Shown one piece after another: positions 48,190-59,179 of a stretch of 64,000 nt of DNA (positions within the stretch are counted from its first letter, which is position 1; every line of letters starts with the position of its first letter). The stretch spans positions 1,038,501-1,102,500 of the forward strand of contig JARFIW010001109.1 in assembly GCA_036346225.1 (NCBI GenBank), read 5' to 3'. The stretch comes from Platerodrilus igneus (Eukaryota; Arthropoda; Insecta; Coleoptera; Lycidae). Position numbers and translations under genes: made by a program. Under the pieces are notes generated by a model. That model did not search any database and had not been told where the DNA came from. It saw only the letters and a program-made list of their open reading frames with translations.

Positions 48190-50110
48190 AAATAATTCTT
48201 TAATGTGTAACGTTATTTAATATAAGAACTGGAAGCTGATTTTGCCATTAGGTGATGCTTTTTCTATGGGAGACCAATCGTTTTGGAAGCTGAATTTGCC
48301 ATTAGGCGATGCTTTTCCTATGGGAAACCAATCGTTTTGGGGGTGGTGGGTTTCAAAGCCCATTCTTTGGGAAAACTATTGCCCCTATCTGGATTTTGCA
48401 ACACTTTTGTATAACTCAAGAAAATAATTCTTTAATGCATAACGTTATTTAATATAAGAACTAGAAGCTGAATTTGCCATTATGTGGTTCTTTTCCTACG
48501 ACTGAGCAGCTCATTTGGGGCGATGGGTTTTAAACATCATTCCTTGTAGAGCCTACTACCTCGGTCGAATGTGCTACATTTTTGTATAACATGAAAATAT
48601 AATTTTGAATGCATAACGTTATTTAATATAAGAACGAGAAGCTAAGTTTGCTATTAGGTGGTTCTTTTCCTACGGGGGAGAAATCGATTTGAGGTGGTGG
48701 GATTTAAATGCCATTATTTGAAGAACCCACTGCCCCTGTCGCGAATTTGAAACACATTTGTATAATATAAGAAAATAATTTTTTAATGCATAACTTTATT
48801 TAATATAAGAACTAGAAGATGAAGTTGCCATTCTGTGTTTTTTCCCTACGGAGGAGCACACGATTTGAGACGGTGGGTTTTCACGACCACTTTTTGGGGA
48901 ACCTATTGCTCCTACGCGAATTGGCAACACTTTTATATAACATTTTTAAATGCATAACTTTATTTAATATAAGAAATAAAAGCTGAATTTGCCATTATGT
49001 GGTTCTTTCCAAGGGGGGGACCAATTGATTTGATATGGTCGGTTTTAAAGACCATTGTTTGGGGAATTTATTGCCTCTGCCGCAAATTTGTAACACATTT
49101 GTATAACATGAGAAAATAATTTTTTAATGTATAATGTTATTTAACATAAGAACTAGAAGCTGAATTTGCCATTAAGTGGTTCTTTTCTTACGGAAGGAGC
49201 AATCGATTTGGGGTGATGGGTTTTAAAGACCATTCTTTGGGGAAAATCTACTGCCCTAATTGCAAATTTGTAATACATTTGTGTAACATGAAAAAATAAT
49301 TTTTTAATGCATAGCATTATTTAATATAAGAACTAGAAACTGAATTTGCCATTATCTGGTCCTTTTCCTATGGAGAGCAATCGATTTGGGGTGTTGGAGC
49401 TTAAAGACCATTCTTTGGGGGAACTTATTGCGCTTATCGCAAATGTGCAACACTTTTTTTAAAACATGACAAGATAATTTTAGTGCATAATGTAATTTAA
49501 TATAAGAACAAGCAGCGGAGTTTGCCATTATGTGACTTTTCCTACGGGGGAGCAATCGACTTAGGGTGGTAGTTTCTAAAGACCATTCTTTGGGGAATCT
49601 ATTGCTTCTATTGCGAATTTGCAACACTTTTGTATAACATGAGAAAATAATCTTTTAATTCATAACGTTATTTAATATAAGAACTAGAGCTGAGTTTGCC
49701 ATTAGATGGTTCTTCTCTTACGTGGGACCAATCGATTTAGGGTGGTGGCTTTTAAAAGTCATTCTCTTGGGAAACCTATTACCCCTGTCGCGAATTAACA
49801 ACACTTTTGTATAACAAGAGAAAGTAATTTTTTAGTTCATACCTTTATTTAATATAAGAACGAGAAGCTGAGTTTGCCATTATGTGGTTCTTTTGCTACG
49901 GAGAGCAATCGATTTGTAGGGGAGTGTTTTAAAGCCCATTTCTTTGGGAACCTACTGCTCTTGTCGTAAATTTGTAACACTTTTGTATAACATAGTAAAA
50001 AAATTTTTAATGCAGAACATTATTTAATATAAGAACCAAAAGTTGAATTTGCCATTTGGCGTTCCTTTCCGACGGGGGAGTAATTGATTCGGGGCGGTGG
50101 TTTTTAAATA
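48190..50110 (+). repeat. 177-bp satellite array, about 11 units (copy 1)
   Basis: Units carry CATAACGTTATTTAATATAA, GAACTAGAAGCTGAATTTGC, CATTATGTGGTTCTTTTCCT, a G run, AATCGATTTGGGGTGGTGGG, TTTTAAAGACCATTCTTTGG, CTATTGCCCCTGTCGCGAAT and CAACACTTTTGTATAACATG. Starts are about 175-178 bp apart. The first unit also holds a nested 54-bp duplication (AAGCTGA.TTTGCCATTAGG to CCAATCGTTTT), making it about 231 bp long. A 61-codon frame at 48242-48427 is a by-product. Confidence 0.9.
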
Positions 50111-50149
50111 TTTTTTGGGAAACTGTGATAATCTTCAATCTTTCCTGGC

Positions 50150-50580
50150 TGATGGTGATTAGACGAGTATCATCCATCAGCGGATATTTATTCTGATAAT
50201 GAGGAGAGTAACGAGGCCGCTGGCAACTATTTCATTGAAGATGAATTACCATTAGGTAATATTCAGTACAGCCTAACATTAAACTAAAAATTCAAAGGTT
50301 TGAATTAAACATTATACTGCCGATTTGAAATCACTTTTTATTTCCCTTCAATTATAGATTTTATTCCTACGAAAAGGAGGAAGGGTGCACTGAAGTGGTC
50401 AAAGCGAAAATCAAAAAGAATGAGAAGTAAAGAATATACAAGATTTTGCAACATTAAACACTCTGCTCCTCCTATGGCATCTACTCCATATTCTGAAAAA
50501 CAAAACGTAGGTGTACCACAGAGACAGAGGAATATCAAAAATCAACTATTTATGTTGAATATCGTAGCTATCAATAAATT
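50150..50580 (+). pseudogene. Two-exon-like coding remnant, family unknown (copy 1)
   Basis: A frame near 50165-50262 reads DEYHPSADIYSDNEESNEAA then GNYFIEDELPLG, an acidic, serine-rich segment that looks like protein. It is followed by GGTAATATTCAG, a possible splice donor. After about 90 bp comes ATTATAG, a possible acceptor (near 50352-50358). The next frame reads FIPTKRRKGALKWSKRKSKR and then MRSKEYTRFCNIKHSAPPMA, a basic stretch, to about 50598. I do not recognise the protein. An identical arrangement is in copy 2. The splice reading is inference. Confidence 0.35.
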
Positions 50581-50831
50581 TGGCGTATGCTTAGAAATTC
50601 GAAACCATTGGCAAATATTAGTTAGATATATTTGGATGGTTTTAAGTCGACCCTTCAGGTCGCACCGGTAGGCAGAGCTGGCGGTTGTTATCGGATATTA
50701 CGGATACCTTCACTTTTACTTTTTGCTAGTGTCTTGTTGATTAGACACACTTCAAAGTCAACGCTAGGGATACCATTATTTACACAGAAACTTTCTAGTT
50801 TATACATATTATTCATGGTTAATTAATTTTG
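50579..50831 (+). mobile_element. Repeat family D, truncated copy 1
   Basis: It starts at TTTGGCGTATGCTTAGAAAT and includes GACCCTTCAGGTCGCACCGG, GGCAGAGCTGGC, ATCGGATATTACGGATACC and AACGCTAGGGATACCATTAT. It matches 54221-54545 and, inverted, 62935-63272. This copy is cut at 50831 by the tandem duplication boundary, before the 3' tail. Confidence 0.75.
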
Positions 50832-53800
50832 TACCCTAGTGATGTGCCTAACTAACAAATATTAAAGTATTTATGTAACATTTGACTTCCAACATAACCT
50901 AATGTGAAACTAAAATATTATTTTGTAAGAATCTGAACTAAAATGTTATATTAGAGAAACAGAATTGAAATGTTATTTATTTAAAGGGTGGACGTGTTAA
51001 TGTTATTGTTTTCGAACACATCTAGTTTTCAGTGATTATACATTTTGATTTCCACGTATGTACACAAAATTTAATTTTGAGATCTTTAAGATAATAGAGA
51101 ATGGTTATTTTGACTTGCGTCAGATTCAGCTGGATTGGGTTGGTGAAATTTTCTATTTGACTTGTTCCAAAGTTTAAATTTAAACTTCCCGACATGCGTG
51201 GTCAGAGACACGATAATGGGATAAATAGGCGCGGAAAACCTATTGGTCTGTAGAAACGTATCAATAATATTAACCCTAGAGCATTTCTTATTACCATGTT
51301 TTGCACATAGTTTTAAACTTAGTTGTAAATGACGCAGCAAGAGTCTGTCATGCTACAGTTAACTTTTTTAGTACAGTTCTGTAGCAAATGTATTTACTGC
51401 ACCCTCTAAATTGCAATATTTTTGATTTTATCGTTGTATTTGATTACGTCATATCTTTTTAGGTATTATTATTAGCATAAATAGATTCTAAATTTTCAAG
51501 CTATACTTGCGCGTATCGTGGGCTGTGTGATATGCAATCGCTAAAACTCCTTGCTATAACCATTTGTATGTTGTCTTAAACAAGGCGTCTAAAATTAAGA
51601 TTCTCCCGAAGCAAAAAATAATGAGCATTGTGCGTCCTCTTTAAATCCTGAAAGGATATTCAACTTCTTACGGAGGGCATGCAATTTAAGGATTGCAGTA
51701 AGAAAGTGGCAAAATGTGTCTTAATTAGTTATAAAATCGATCTTTTGATTAGTAAAACCTACCACCTCAAATCGATTTCTCCCTGTAGGATTCCTTGGGG
51801 GACCTACTACCCCTATCCTGAATGTGCAACACTTTTATATAACATGAAAAAATAATTCTTTAATGTGTAACGTTATTTAATATAAGAACTGGAAGCTGAT
51901 TTTGCCATTAGGTGATGCTTTTTCTATGGGAGACCAATCGTTTTGGAAGCTGAATTTGCCATTAGGCGATGCTTTTCCTATGGGAAACCAATCGTTTTGG
52001 GGGTGGTGGGTTTCAAAGCCCATTCTTTGGGAAAACTATTGCCCCTATCTGGATTTTGCAACACTTTGTATAACTCAAGAAAATAATTCTTTAATGCATA
52101 ACGTTATTTAATATAAGAACTAGAAGCTGAATTTGCCATTATGTGGTTCTTTTCCTACGACTGAGCAGCTCATTTGGGGCGATGGGTTTTAAACATCATT
52201 CCTTGTAGAGCCTACTACCTCGGTCGAATGTGCTACATTTTTGTATAACATGAAAATATAATTTTGAATGCATAACGTTATTTAATATAAGAACGAGAAG
52301 CTAAGTTTGCTATTAGGTGGTTCTTTTCCTACGGGGAGAAATCGATTTGAGGTGGTGGGATTTAAATGCCATTATTTGAAGAACCCACTGCCCCTGTCGC
52401 GAATTTGAAACACATTTGTATAATATAAGAAAATAATTTTTTAATGCATAACTTTATTTAATATAAGAACTAGAAGATGAAGTTGCCATTCTGTGTTTTT
52501 CCTACGGAGGAGCACACGATTTGAGACGGTGGGTTTTCACGACCACTTTTGGGAACCTATTGCTCCTACGCGAATTGGCAACACTTTTATATAACATTTT
52601 TAAATGCATAACTTTATTTAATATAAGAAATAAAAGCTGAATTTGCCATTATGTGGTTCTTTCCAAGGGGGGGACCAATTGATTTGATATGGTCGGTTTT
52701 AAAGACCATTGTTTGGGGAATTTATTGCCTCTGCCGCAAATTTGTAACACATTTGTATAACATGAGAAAATAATTTTTTAATGTATAATGTTATTTAACA
52801 TAAGAACTAGAAGCTGAATTTGCCATTAAGTGGTTCTTTTCTTACGGAAGGAGCAATCGATTTGGGGTGATGGGTTTTAAAGACCATTCTTTGGGGAAAA
52901 TCTACTGCCCTAATTGCAAATTTGTAATACATTTGTGTAACATGAAAAAATAATTTTTTAATGCATAGCATTATTTAATATAAGAACTAGAAACTGAATT
53001 TGCCATTATCTGGTCCTTTTCCTATGGAGAGCAATCGATTTGGGGTGTTGGAGCTTAAAGACCATTCTTTGGGGAACTTATTGCGCTTATCGCAAATGTG
53101 CAACACTTTTTTAACATGACAAGATAATTTTAGTGCATAATGTAATTTAATATAAGAACAAGCAGCGAGTTTGCCATTATGTGACTTTTCCTACGGGGAG
53201 CAATCGACTTAGGGTGGTAGTTTCTAAAGACCATTCTTTAGGGAATCTATTGCTTCTATTGCGAATTTGCAACACTTTTGTATAACATGAGAAAATAATC
53301 TTTTAATTCATAACGTTATTTAATATAAGAACTAGAGCTGAGTTTGCCATTAGATGGTTCTTCTCTTACGTGGGACCAATCGATTTAGGGTGGTGGCTTT
53401 TAAAAGTCATTCTCTTGGGAAACCTATTACCCCTGTCGCGAATTAACAACACTTTTGTATAACAAGAGAAAGTAATTTTTAGTTCATACCTTTATTTAAT
53501 ATAAGAACGAGAAGCTGAGTTTGCCATTATGTGGTTCTTTTGCTACGGAGAGCAATCGATTTGTAGAGGAGTGTTTTAAAGCCCATTTCTTTGGGAACCT
53601 ACTGCTCTTGTCGTAAATTTGTAACACTTTTGTATAACATAGTAAAAAATTTTAATGCAGAACATTATTTAATATAAGAACCAAAAGTTGAATTTGCCAT
53701 TTGGCGTTCCTTTCCGACGGGGAGTAATTGATTCAAGGCGGTGGTTTTAAATATTTTTGGGAAACTGTGATAATCTTCAATCTTTCCTGGCTGATGGTGA

Positions 53801-54473
53801 TTAGACGAGTATCATCCATCAGCGGATATTTATTCTGATAATGAGGAGAGTAACGAGGCCGCTGGCAACTATTTCATTGAAGATGAATTACCATTAGGTA
53901 ATATTCAGTACAGCCTAACATTAAACTAAAAATTCAAAGGTTTGAATTAAACATTATACTGCCGATTTGAAATCACTTTTTATTTCCCTTCAATTATAGA
54001 TTTTATTCCTACGAAAAGGAGGAAGGGTGCACTGAAGTGGTCAAAGCGAAAATCAAAAAGAATGAGAAGTAAAGAATATACAAGATTTTGCAACATTAAA
54101 CACTCTGCTCCTCCTATGGCATCTACTCCATATTCTGAAAAACAAAACGTAGGTGTACCACAGAGACAGAGGAATATCAAAAATCAACTATTTATGTTGA
54201 ATATCGTAGCTATCAATAAATTTGGCGTATGCTTAGAAATTCGAAACCATTGGCAAATATTAGTTAGATATATTTGGATGGTTTTAAGTCGACCCTTCAG
54301 GTCGCACCGGTAGGCAGAGCTGGCGGTTGTTATCGGATATTACGGATACCTTCACTTTTACTTTTTGCTAGTGTCTTGTTGATTAGACACACTTCAAAGT
54401 CAACGCTAGGGATACCATTATTTACACAGAAACTTTCTAGTTTATACATATTATTCATGGTTAATTAATTTTG
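50832..54473 (+). repeat. 3.65-kb tandem duplication, copy 2 (3,642 bp)
   Basis: See 47175-50831. This copy has shorter G and T runs in the satellite part and longer T or C runs in the left part (for example after AGTTAAC and in CTGCACCCTC). At its right end the sequence continues into the tail of repeat family D, which copy 1 lacks, so copy 2 keeps the original right flank and copy 1 the original left flank. Confidence 0.92.
51850..53760 (+). repeat. 177-bp satellite array, about 11 units (copy 2)
   Basis: Unit by unit it parallels 48190-50110, including the nested 54-bp duplication in its first unit. Unit-specific variants are shared between the two arrays, so the array existed before the 3.65-kb duplication. 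Confidence 0.9.
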
Positions 54474-54545
54474 AAGTCATATTTATTTAAAGCAGGTAAA
54501 AATTTTCGCGTTTAAACCTAATGTAGTACCTTCGGGTGGACGTTT
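54221..54545 (+). mobile_element. Repeat family D, copy 2 with 3' tail
   Basis: It contains the full set of family D landmarks and ends TTCGCGTTTAAACCTAATGTAGTACC-type sequence followed by TTCGGGTGGA (landmarks 54508-54540). The last 25 bp match the SINE 3' tail. Unrecognised otherwise; possibly the 3' end of a LINE. Confidence 0.7.
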
Positions 54546-54603
54546 AAGGACGTGGGTGCAAGTGTAGCGCCCCTTACTTGCATTATACTGAATATCCTAG
54601 CAA

Positions 54604-54875
54604 GCGGCTTTGTAGCGTAGTTGGTATGCGTGTGATTATTATGCCCAAGGCCCTGGGTTCGAATCCCGGCACGGTCCGCTTGAAAAATCTTAGGCGAGCA
54701 TTTTTCACAAAAATACACCCAAGTTAGGATGAGAGGTAAAATGTATGTCCCGTGTGTGTGTTGTCACGCACATTTCTTGCTTGGAACAACAAGGGTTCAA
54801 AATTTCTAGCTAAAAAGACCCGCTTCCTGACCAATGTAGTACCTTCGGGTAGAGAACTGGAAAATCAAATGTAGT
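54604..54875 (+). mobile_element. tRNA-derived SINE, copy 5
   Basis: Head GCGGCTTTGTAGCGTAGTTG (box A), box B GGTTCGAATCC at about 54656-54666, body GCGAGCATTTTTCACAAAAA, GATGAGAGGTAAAATG and CCCGTGTGTG, tail AATGTAGTACCTTCGGGTAG followed by AAAATCAAATGTAG. It lies about 60 bp after the tail of repeat family D. Confidence 0.88.
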
Positions 54876-55286
54876 AAATATCATAGCCTTTCTTCTTATA
54901 ATGAACAACGTTAATGCGTTTTAAATAATGTTAAAACTTAAAGAAGAGAAATACAAGAAATATTGAAAACTCTAGGAAAACCTACACTAATCACTACTCT
55001 TTCACTGTAAATAGTTAGAGAAAGAAAATATGTCGAGATTTTTTTATGCCTAACCTAATATTACAGACACATTTATTTATAAGAAGTCGTTTTAAAAAGA
55101 AGTGGGATGTTATTAAAGGAGCAATGAAAGACAACCTCTCCTCATAATAATTTGGATCAGCAGAGTGATGATTTTATTAGAGAACATTAAATCTTTGCAG
55201 CTGTGAAATCGCACTACTGTATGCAATCCACAACTAACAAATATTTAAATTCTACACTCAATGCACAATCATGCATAAGCTTGTAA

Positions 55287-55545
55287 CGCTACCTGTAATT
55301 TGTAAGGGAAAAGAAAATTTAATTTTGAAGGGACAAAAAATACGAACCACCTTGTATGATAGATTTTACAAATAATCTTAAGTAAACATGACATTTCCAA
55401 TTTTGTTTCTATAAAAATAATCCGGATAATAAAGTGTAACTTTATTTTTTTAAATACATCGTATCAAAATAATTCAGGACGATGATTTACTTTAAAACCG
55501 TAAATAAAAACATCTCAATATTGCTAGGCACTATGTTTGCGCTCC
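55287..55545 (+). repeat. Dispersed repeat family A, copy 2
   Basis: Partner of 3170-3470. Shared blocks include GATAGATTTTACAAATAAT, TTCCAATTTTGTTTCT and AACATCTCAATATT. Confidence 0.5.
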
Positions 55546-55649
55546 TCATGAACAAGATAATTAACAATAGATAAATATCCTCAGTCTCGACCACCAAGGA
55601 CAGGAAAATAATACCATATTACAAAATATGCACATTACATACAAAGTAA

Positions 55650-56480
55650 CGTGACAGTAATCTTGTACGTAAGTATAAAGAAAGAAAATGAAATACACTA
55701 TAAAAACAAAAAAGCAACGAAAACAAAGCAGGTAATGAAAAGGAAAACGAAAGAGAAACTGAAAGCGGTAAAAAATTGAAACGGAAATAAAAGTGACAAA
55801 GAGAATGGAACATTATTTGAAAATAAAAAAGGGAACTAATAAAAAAATGACAAAAAAATAAACAAGCAAACCAACAAGGAAATGACAAAGTAAGTGAGAC
55901 TGAAACTGAAAAAGAAACTTACACAAAAAAACGAACAAACAAAAGAGCATAGTTCTGGCCAAACAGACTGATAGTAGCAGAACTGTGATATTACACAATA
56001 AAATTCATGATTATACAAATAGTGCATGAAAAGGCTCAAAATAAAGAAAAACAAAAATGTAACGAATGGAAATATAGAAGCCGGTGAATCTAGTAACAAA
56101 AAAGAAGAACAGACGATCACTCTTGGCCCTTTCCAAAAACATTTAACATTCTTAGAAGCATCATCAGAAAAAGTATGAAGCGTGAAGGAAACTATCCAGT
56201 ACAATATCATCAACAGCGTGGAGAACTTATTACATTCGCAAATATGATGAGAAAAAAGACAAAATGGAAAAGGCTAACCTAAAAAGAAAACCCAAAAAAA
56301 AAGAAGCGGCCAAAAGCAAACAAAAAGTCAGAAAATGAAGCGTTAACTATGAAAGACAATACAAAGATATAGAGCTCAACAAGCAAAGATAAAGTTTCAT
56401 GCACTCTCTGTGAGTTCTTCAGCGATGCCGAAGATGAAGAAAACAAAAAATAGGCTGACATAAATGCCATTTTTGGAATC
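55650..56480 (+). other. Purine-rich, strand-asymmetric tract
   Basis: For about 0.8 kb the plus strand is dominated by A and G (runs such as AAAGAGAATGGAAC and AAAAAGAAAACCC). The complementary strand therefore yields long Phe/Leu/Ser frames (55619-56213) that look like membrane proteins but are compositional. A plus-strand stretch near 56400-56447 reads LCEFFSDAEDEENKK, with Lys-rich sequence before it, which vaguely resembles the C-terminal tail of pogo-type transposases. That is a weak guess. Confidence 0.35.
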
Positions 56481-56694
56481 ACTTCAGATGTACTGATATG
56501 TCATACTTGACATACAATGATGCAGCTCAAAAAGACTACGTATGTGACATATACCGATAAAATTAACTTACTCATTTTCCTTGGAGCTTTGCTGTACGAT
56601 GATCAGTTTAGGTTATAACCTAAAGATGAATAATTTATTTTTTGTTAAGTAGTTATTATAATACCAACTTGAGTAAACTTTTACTTCTGTTAAT

Positions 56695-57265
56695 GGGGGG
56701 CTGTGGAAACGGCAGCCCCTCCACCGAAGAAATTTCGGATTTTTATAGTATATCGTTTGTGCATCGAGGTACACAAATGTGTACAGTATACGAACGTTTG
56801 TGCACATCTTCATACGGAGATACGAAGAAAATAAAGTGAAGGTACTGTAGAAACGGCAGCCCCACACCAAAGAAATTCCGGATTTTTTATAGCCAATCGT
56901 TTGTGTATCGTAGGTGCACAAATGTGCGCAGTATATGAACGTTTGTGCACATCTTCATTCGAAGATACGAAAAAAATTAAGTGGATAAGCTGTAGAAACG
57001 GCAGTCCCACACCTAAGAAATTCAGGATTTTTATAGCCAATCGTTTGTGCATCGTAGGTGCACAAATGTGCACAGTATACGAACGTTTGTGAACATCTCT
57101 ATACGGAGATACGAAGAAAATAAAGTGGGTGGGTTGTAGAAACGGCAGCCCCCCCCCTAAGAAATTCAGGATTTTTATAACCAATCGTTTGTGCATCGTA
57201 GGTGCACAAATGTGCACAGTGCACGAACGTTTGTGCACTTCTCTGTTCAGAGATGCAAAGAAAAT
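56695..57265 (+). repeat. 144-bp tandem units, four copies (left arm tip)
   Basis: Units start GAAACGGCAGCCCC at 56705, 56850, 56995 and 57139. Each contains TTTTTATAGCCAATCGTTTG, GTGCATCGTAGGTGCACAAA, TGTGCACAGTATACGAACG and TTTGTGCAC, followed by GAGATACGAAGAAAATAAAG. GTGCACAAA and TTTGTGCAC in each unit form an inner inverted repeat around about 19 nt. Confidence 0.9.
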
Positions 57266-57395
57266 AAACTGAAAATATCAGAAGTTTCATGTTGATCTTG
57301 GAGATCAAAATATTTTACTAGTATGCCTTCGTATAGTGAACAAAGGCGCATCAAAAGAAGATATATGTTCTTGTTATCGTGGTTTGAAGCATCCG

Positions 57396-57710
57396 TCAAA
57401 ATTGTAAATTCGATTTACCATATTCATCATTTAATTCTTCAATCGCTGTACGTCTCAATACATGTACTACAATAACTTCTGTTTTGGTCCGATTTCTTGA
57501 AAAATTTAACATCGAAGAACTCGAAGCGGTGGCACGGTCGACACATTTACGTCTCTCAGACTTTATATGCTGTTCAATATTACCAGTACCGCTATGAGAC
57601 ACACTGAATTGTGTACGTCTACGCATATGACATCCTAGGGAGTATTCGTTTGCTTAATAAACCGTTTGCTTGCAAACTAATATTAAATATGAACTTGCAT
57701 TTCGGCATAG
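57396..57710 (-). pseudogene. BED-finger-like coding remnant (left arm)
   Basis: From about 57708 on the minus strand, MPKCKFIFNISLQANGLLSK leads to a stop near 57622. In a shifted frame, RRRTQFSVSHSGTGNIEQHI and KSERRKCVDRATASSSSMLN follow, down to 57396. The order (short basic start, hydrophobic helix, F.V.H.G..NI..H..S..H/RK, Ser-rich linker) resembles the BED-type or TTF-type zinc finger found at the start of hAT-like transposases and related insect proteins. One of the paired Cys residues and the final His are not intact, and the right arm has the equivalent frameshift. No transposase core follows: the frame runs into the 144-bp repeats. Confidence 0.5.
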
Positions 57711-58135
57711 TTAAAAACAAAATACTTTGAACACGAGCGTTAGTGGAAACATCCGACAATTGAAAAAAGGCGATAAATAGTAAGAAGTATTCAAGGCGTG
57801 GACGGAAAGCAAACCAAAACGTCCCTCCCCTGTCCGTCCATTCCCTCTCGTTCCATTTTGCATTATCCGTCCACAACAAAATTTTTGTAAGAAAACGTTG
57901 TTCATTTGATGGGCGCTGACACTTCGGCAGTTCTATGTTTATTTTTTATATTATAGTTTGAGAAAGTGTACAAACGCTACGCCCTAACGAACAATTACCC
58001 ATAAAGAAGACAAGAAATTTGTTTGGTAAAGACGTTACCATTTCTGCGGTCTCCGGTCTCCGCAAATCGCTTTCCTTTTACCTTAGTGTACGAAAGTGCA
58101 CAGACGTTCAGATTTCTGCAGAATCATGCACGTGC

Positions 58136-59179
58136 AATACACGCCAACAAAAATCGCTAAAAACCTTGAGTATGACGCATAGGAAAAGTGTTGCTGTTTA
58201 TGTGGACAACTCAAATTAATTTCTGCATAGGTGCGTGAAGTTAGCCGCCCTTTTTTGAATTTCAAAAAATTTCTTGTGGCATAATTAGGCGTTATTTTGC
58301 GCCGTTAAAACAAAATGTTGCGCCCACCTAGTAAACAAGTTATATTTAAAAAATTATTGTGAATAAGTTATTTAGGAAATTTTCCATAGATTCGTGAACC
58401 GCGCCTACTGGAGGTTTTTTAAATAACTTGCTTGCAACGAGGACGCAACATTTTATTTCAAGGGTGCAAATTGGTGCCTAATGAGCGCCTAATTATGGCA
58501 CACATTTTTTTTTCAAAATTCCGAAAAAGTGCGGCTACTTGAACTTGGCCCGAGCAATAGTTTTTTAATATAACTTGTTTGCCGAGTGGGCGCAAAATTT
58601 TGTTTTAATGGCGCAAAATAACACCTAATTAGCGCTCATTTATGGCACAATTTTTTTTGGAAAAAACCAAAAAACGGCGTGGCTGCGTAAACTTGGTCGG
58701 AATTTTTTTTAAAAAAATAACTTGAATACTAAGAGAGCGCAAAATTTAGTTTTAACGGTGCAAAATGGCGCCTAATTATAGCACAAAATTTTTGTAAAAT
58801 TAAAAAAAAAATGCGGCTAACTTCACGCATCTGTATTGGTTAGAATTTCACATCGATTGCGAGAGTGCGCAAATGTTTGCACGTTGTGCACTGCTGTCAA
58901 CCTACGATACGAAAGCGATTGGCTTTTAGATAATATGAGATTGCATCGGTGGTACGTCACCGCTTATGTTTGGGCTACCCAAAAATAATTTTCTCATATC
59001 TTAGTATGTAGAAGTGGACATTGCGCATATGTGCACCTATGATACAGAAACGACTGCCTATAAAAAAATTCAGAATTGCTTTGGTGCGGAGACTACCGCT
59101 TCTACAGCCCCATCATTTTAATATCTTCATTTCTTTGTAGAAAGAAGTGCACAAACGTTGGTTCACTGTGCACATTTGT
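58136..59179. repeat. Foldback loop built of nested inverted repeats
   Basis: A unit of about 130-150 bp occurs once in one orientation (58218-58345, GCGTGAAGTTAGCCGC to CAAGTTATATTTAAAAAA) and about three times in the other (58415-58570, 58560-58690, 58690-58855). Landmarks are GTTTTAA.GGCGCAAAAT, CCTAATTATGGCACA and CGGCTAACTTCACGC. A degenerate 144-bp-type unit lies at 58890-59190. No coding sequence is visible in the loop. Confidence 0.7.

Larger units (their letters stand above)
47175..50831 (+). repeat. 3.65-kb tandem duplication, copy 1 (3,657 bp)
   Basis: The unit starts TACCCTAGTGATGTGCC and ends TTAATTAATTTTG. Copy 2 (50832-54473) follows directly, in the same orientation, and is nearly identical. 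Where I compared, most differences are one- or two-base changes in homopolymer length, plus a few G to A changes in G runs. Each copy contains a unique left part, a 177-bp satellite array and a right part with a spliced-gene-like remnant and repeat family D. Confidence 0.92.

Noticed and set aside
47430..54468. Identical protein pairs (84, 66, 83 and 64 codons) in the two 3.65-kb copies
   Set aside because: Identity follows from the recent duplication; the frames overlap on opposite strands and show no motif. Only the two-exon-like remnant is kept, at low confidence.
55619..56213. Long Phe/Leu/Ser frames resembling membrane proteins on the minus strand
   Set aside because: They are the complement of a purine-rich tract; three frames look alike, which points to composition rather than coding.
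56613..57308. Repeated MCTYDAQTIGYK-like and HICAPTMHKRL-like peptides at both foldback tips
   Set aside because: These are the 144-bp tandem units translated; the peptide repeats because the DNA repeats, and frames are open on both strands.
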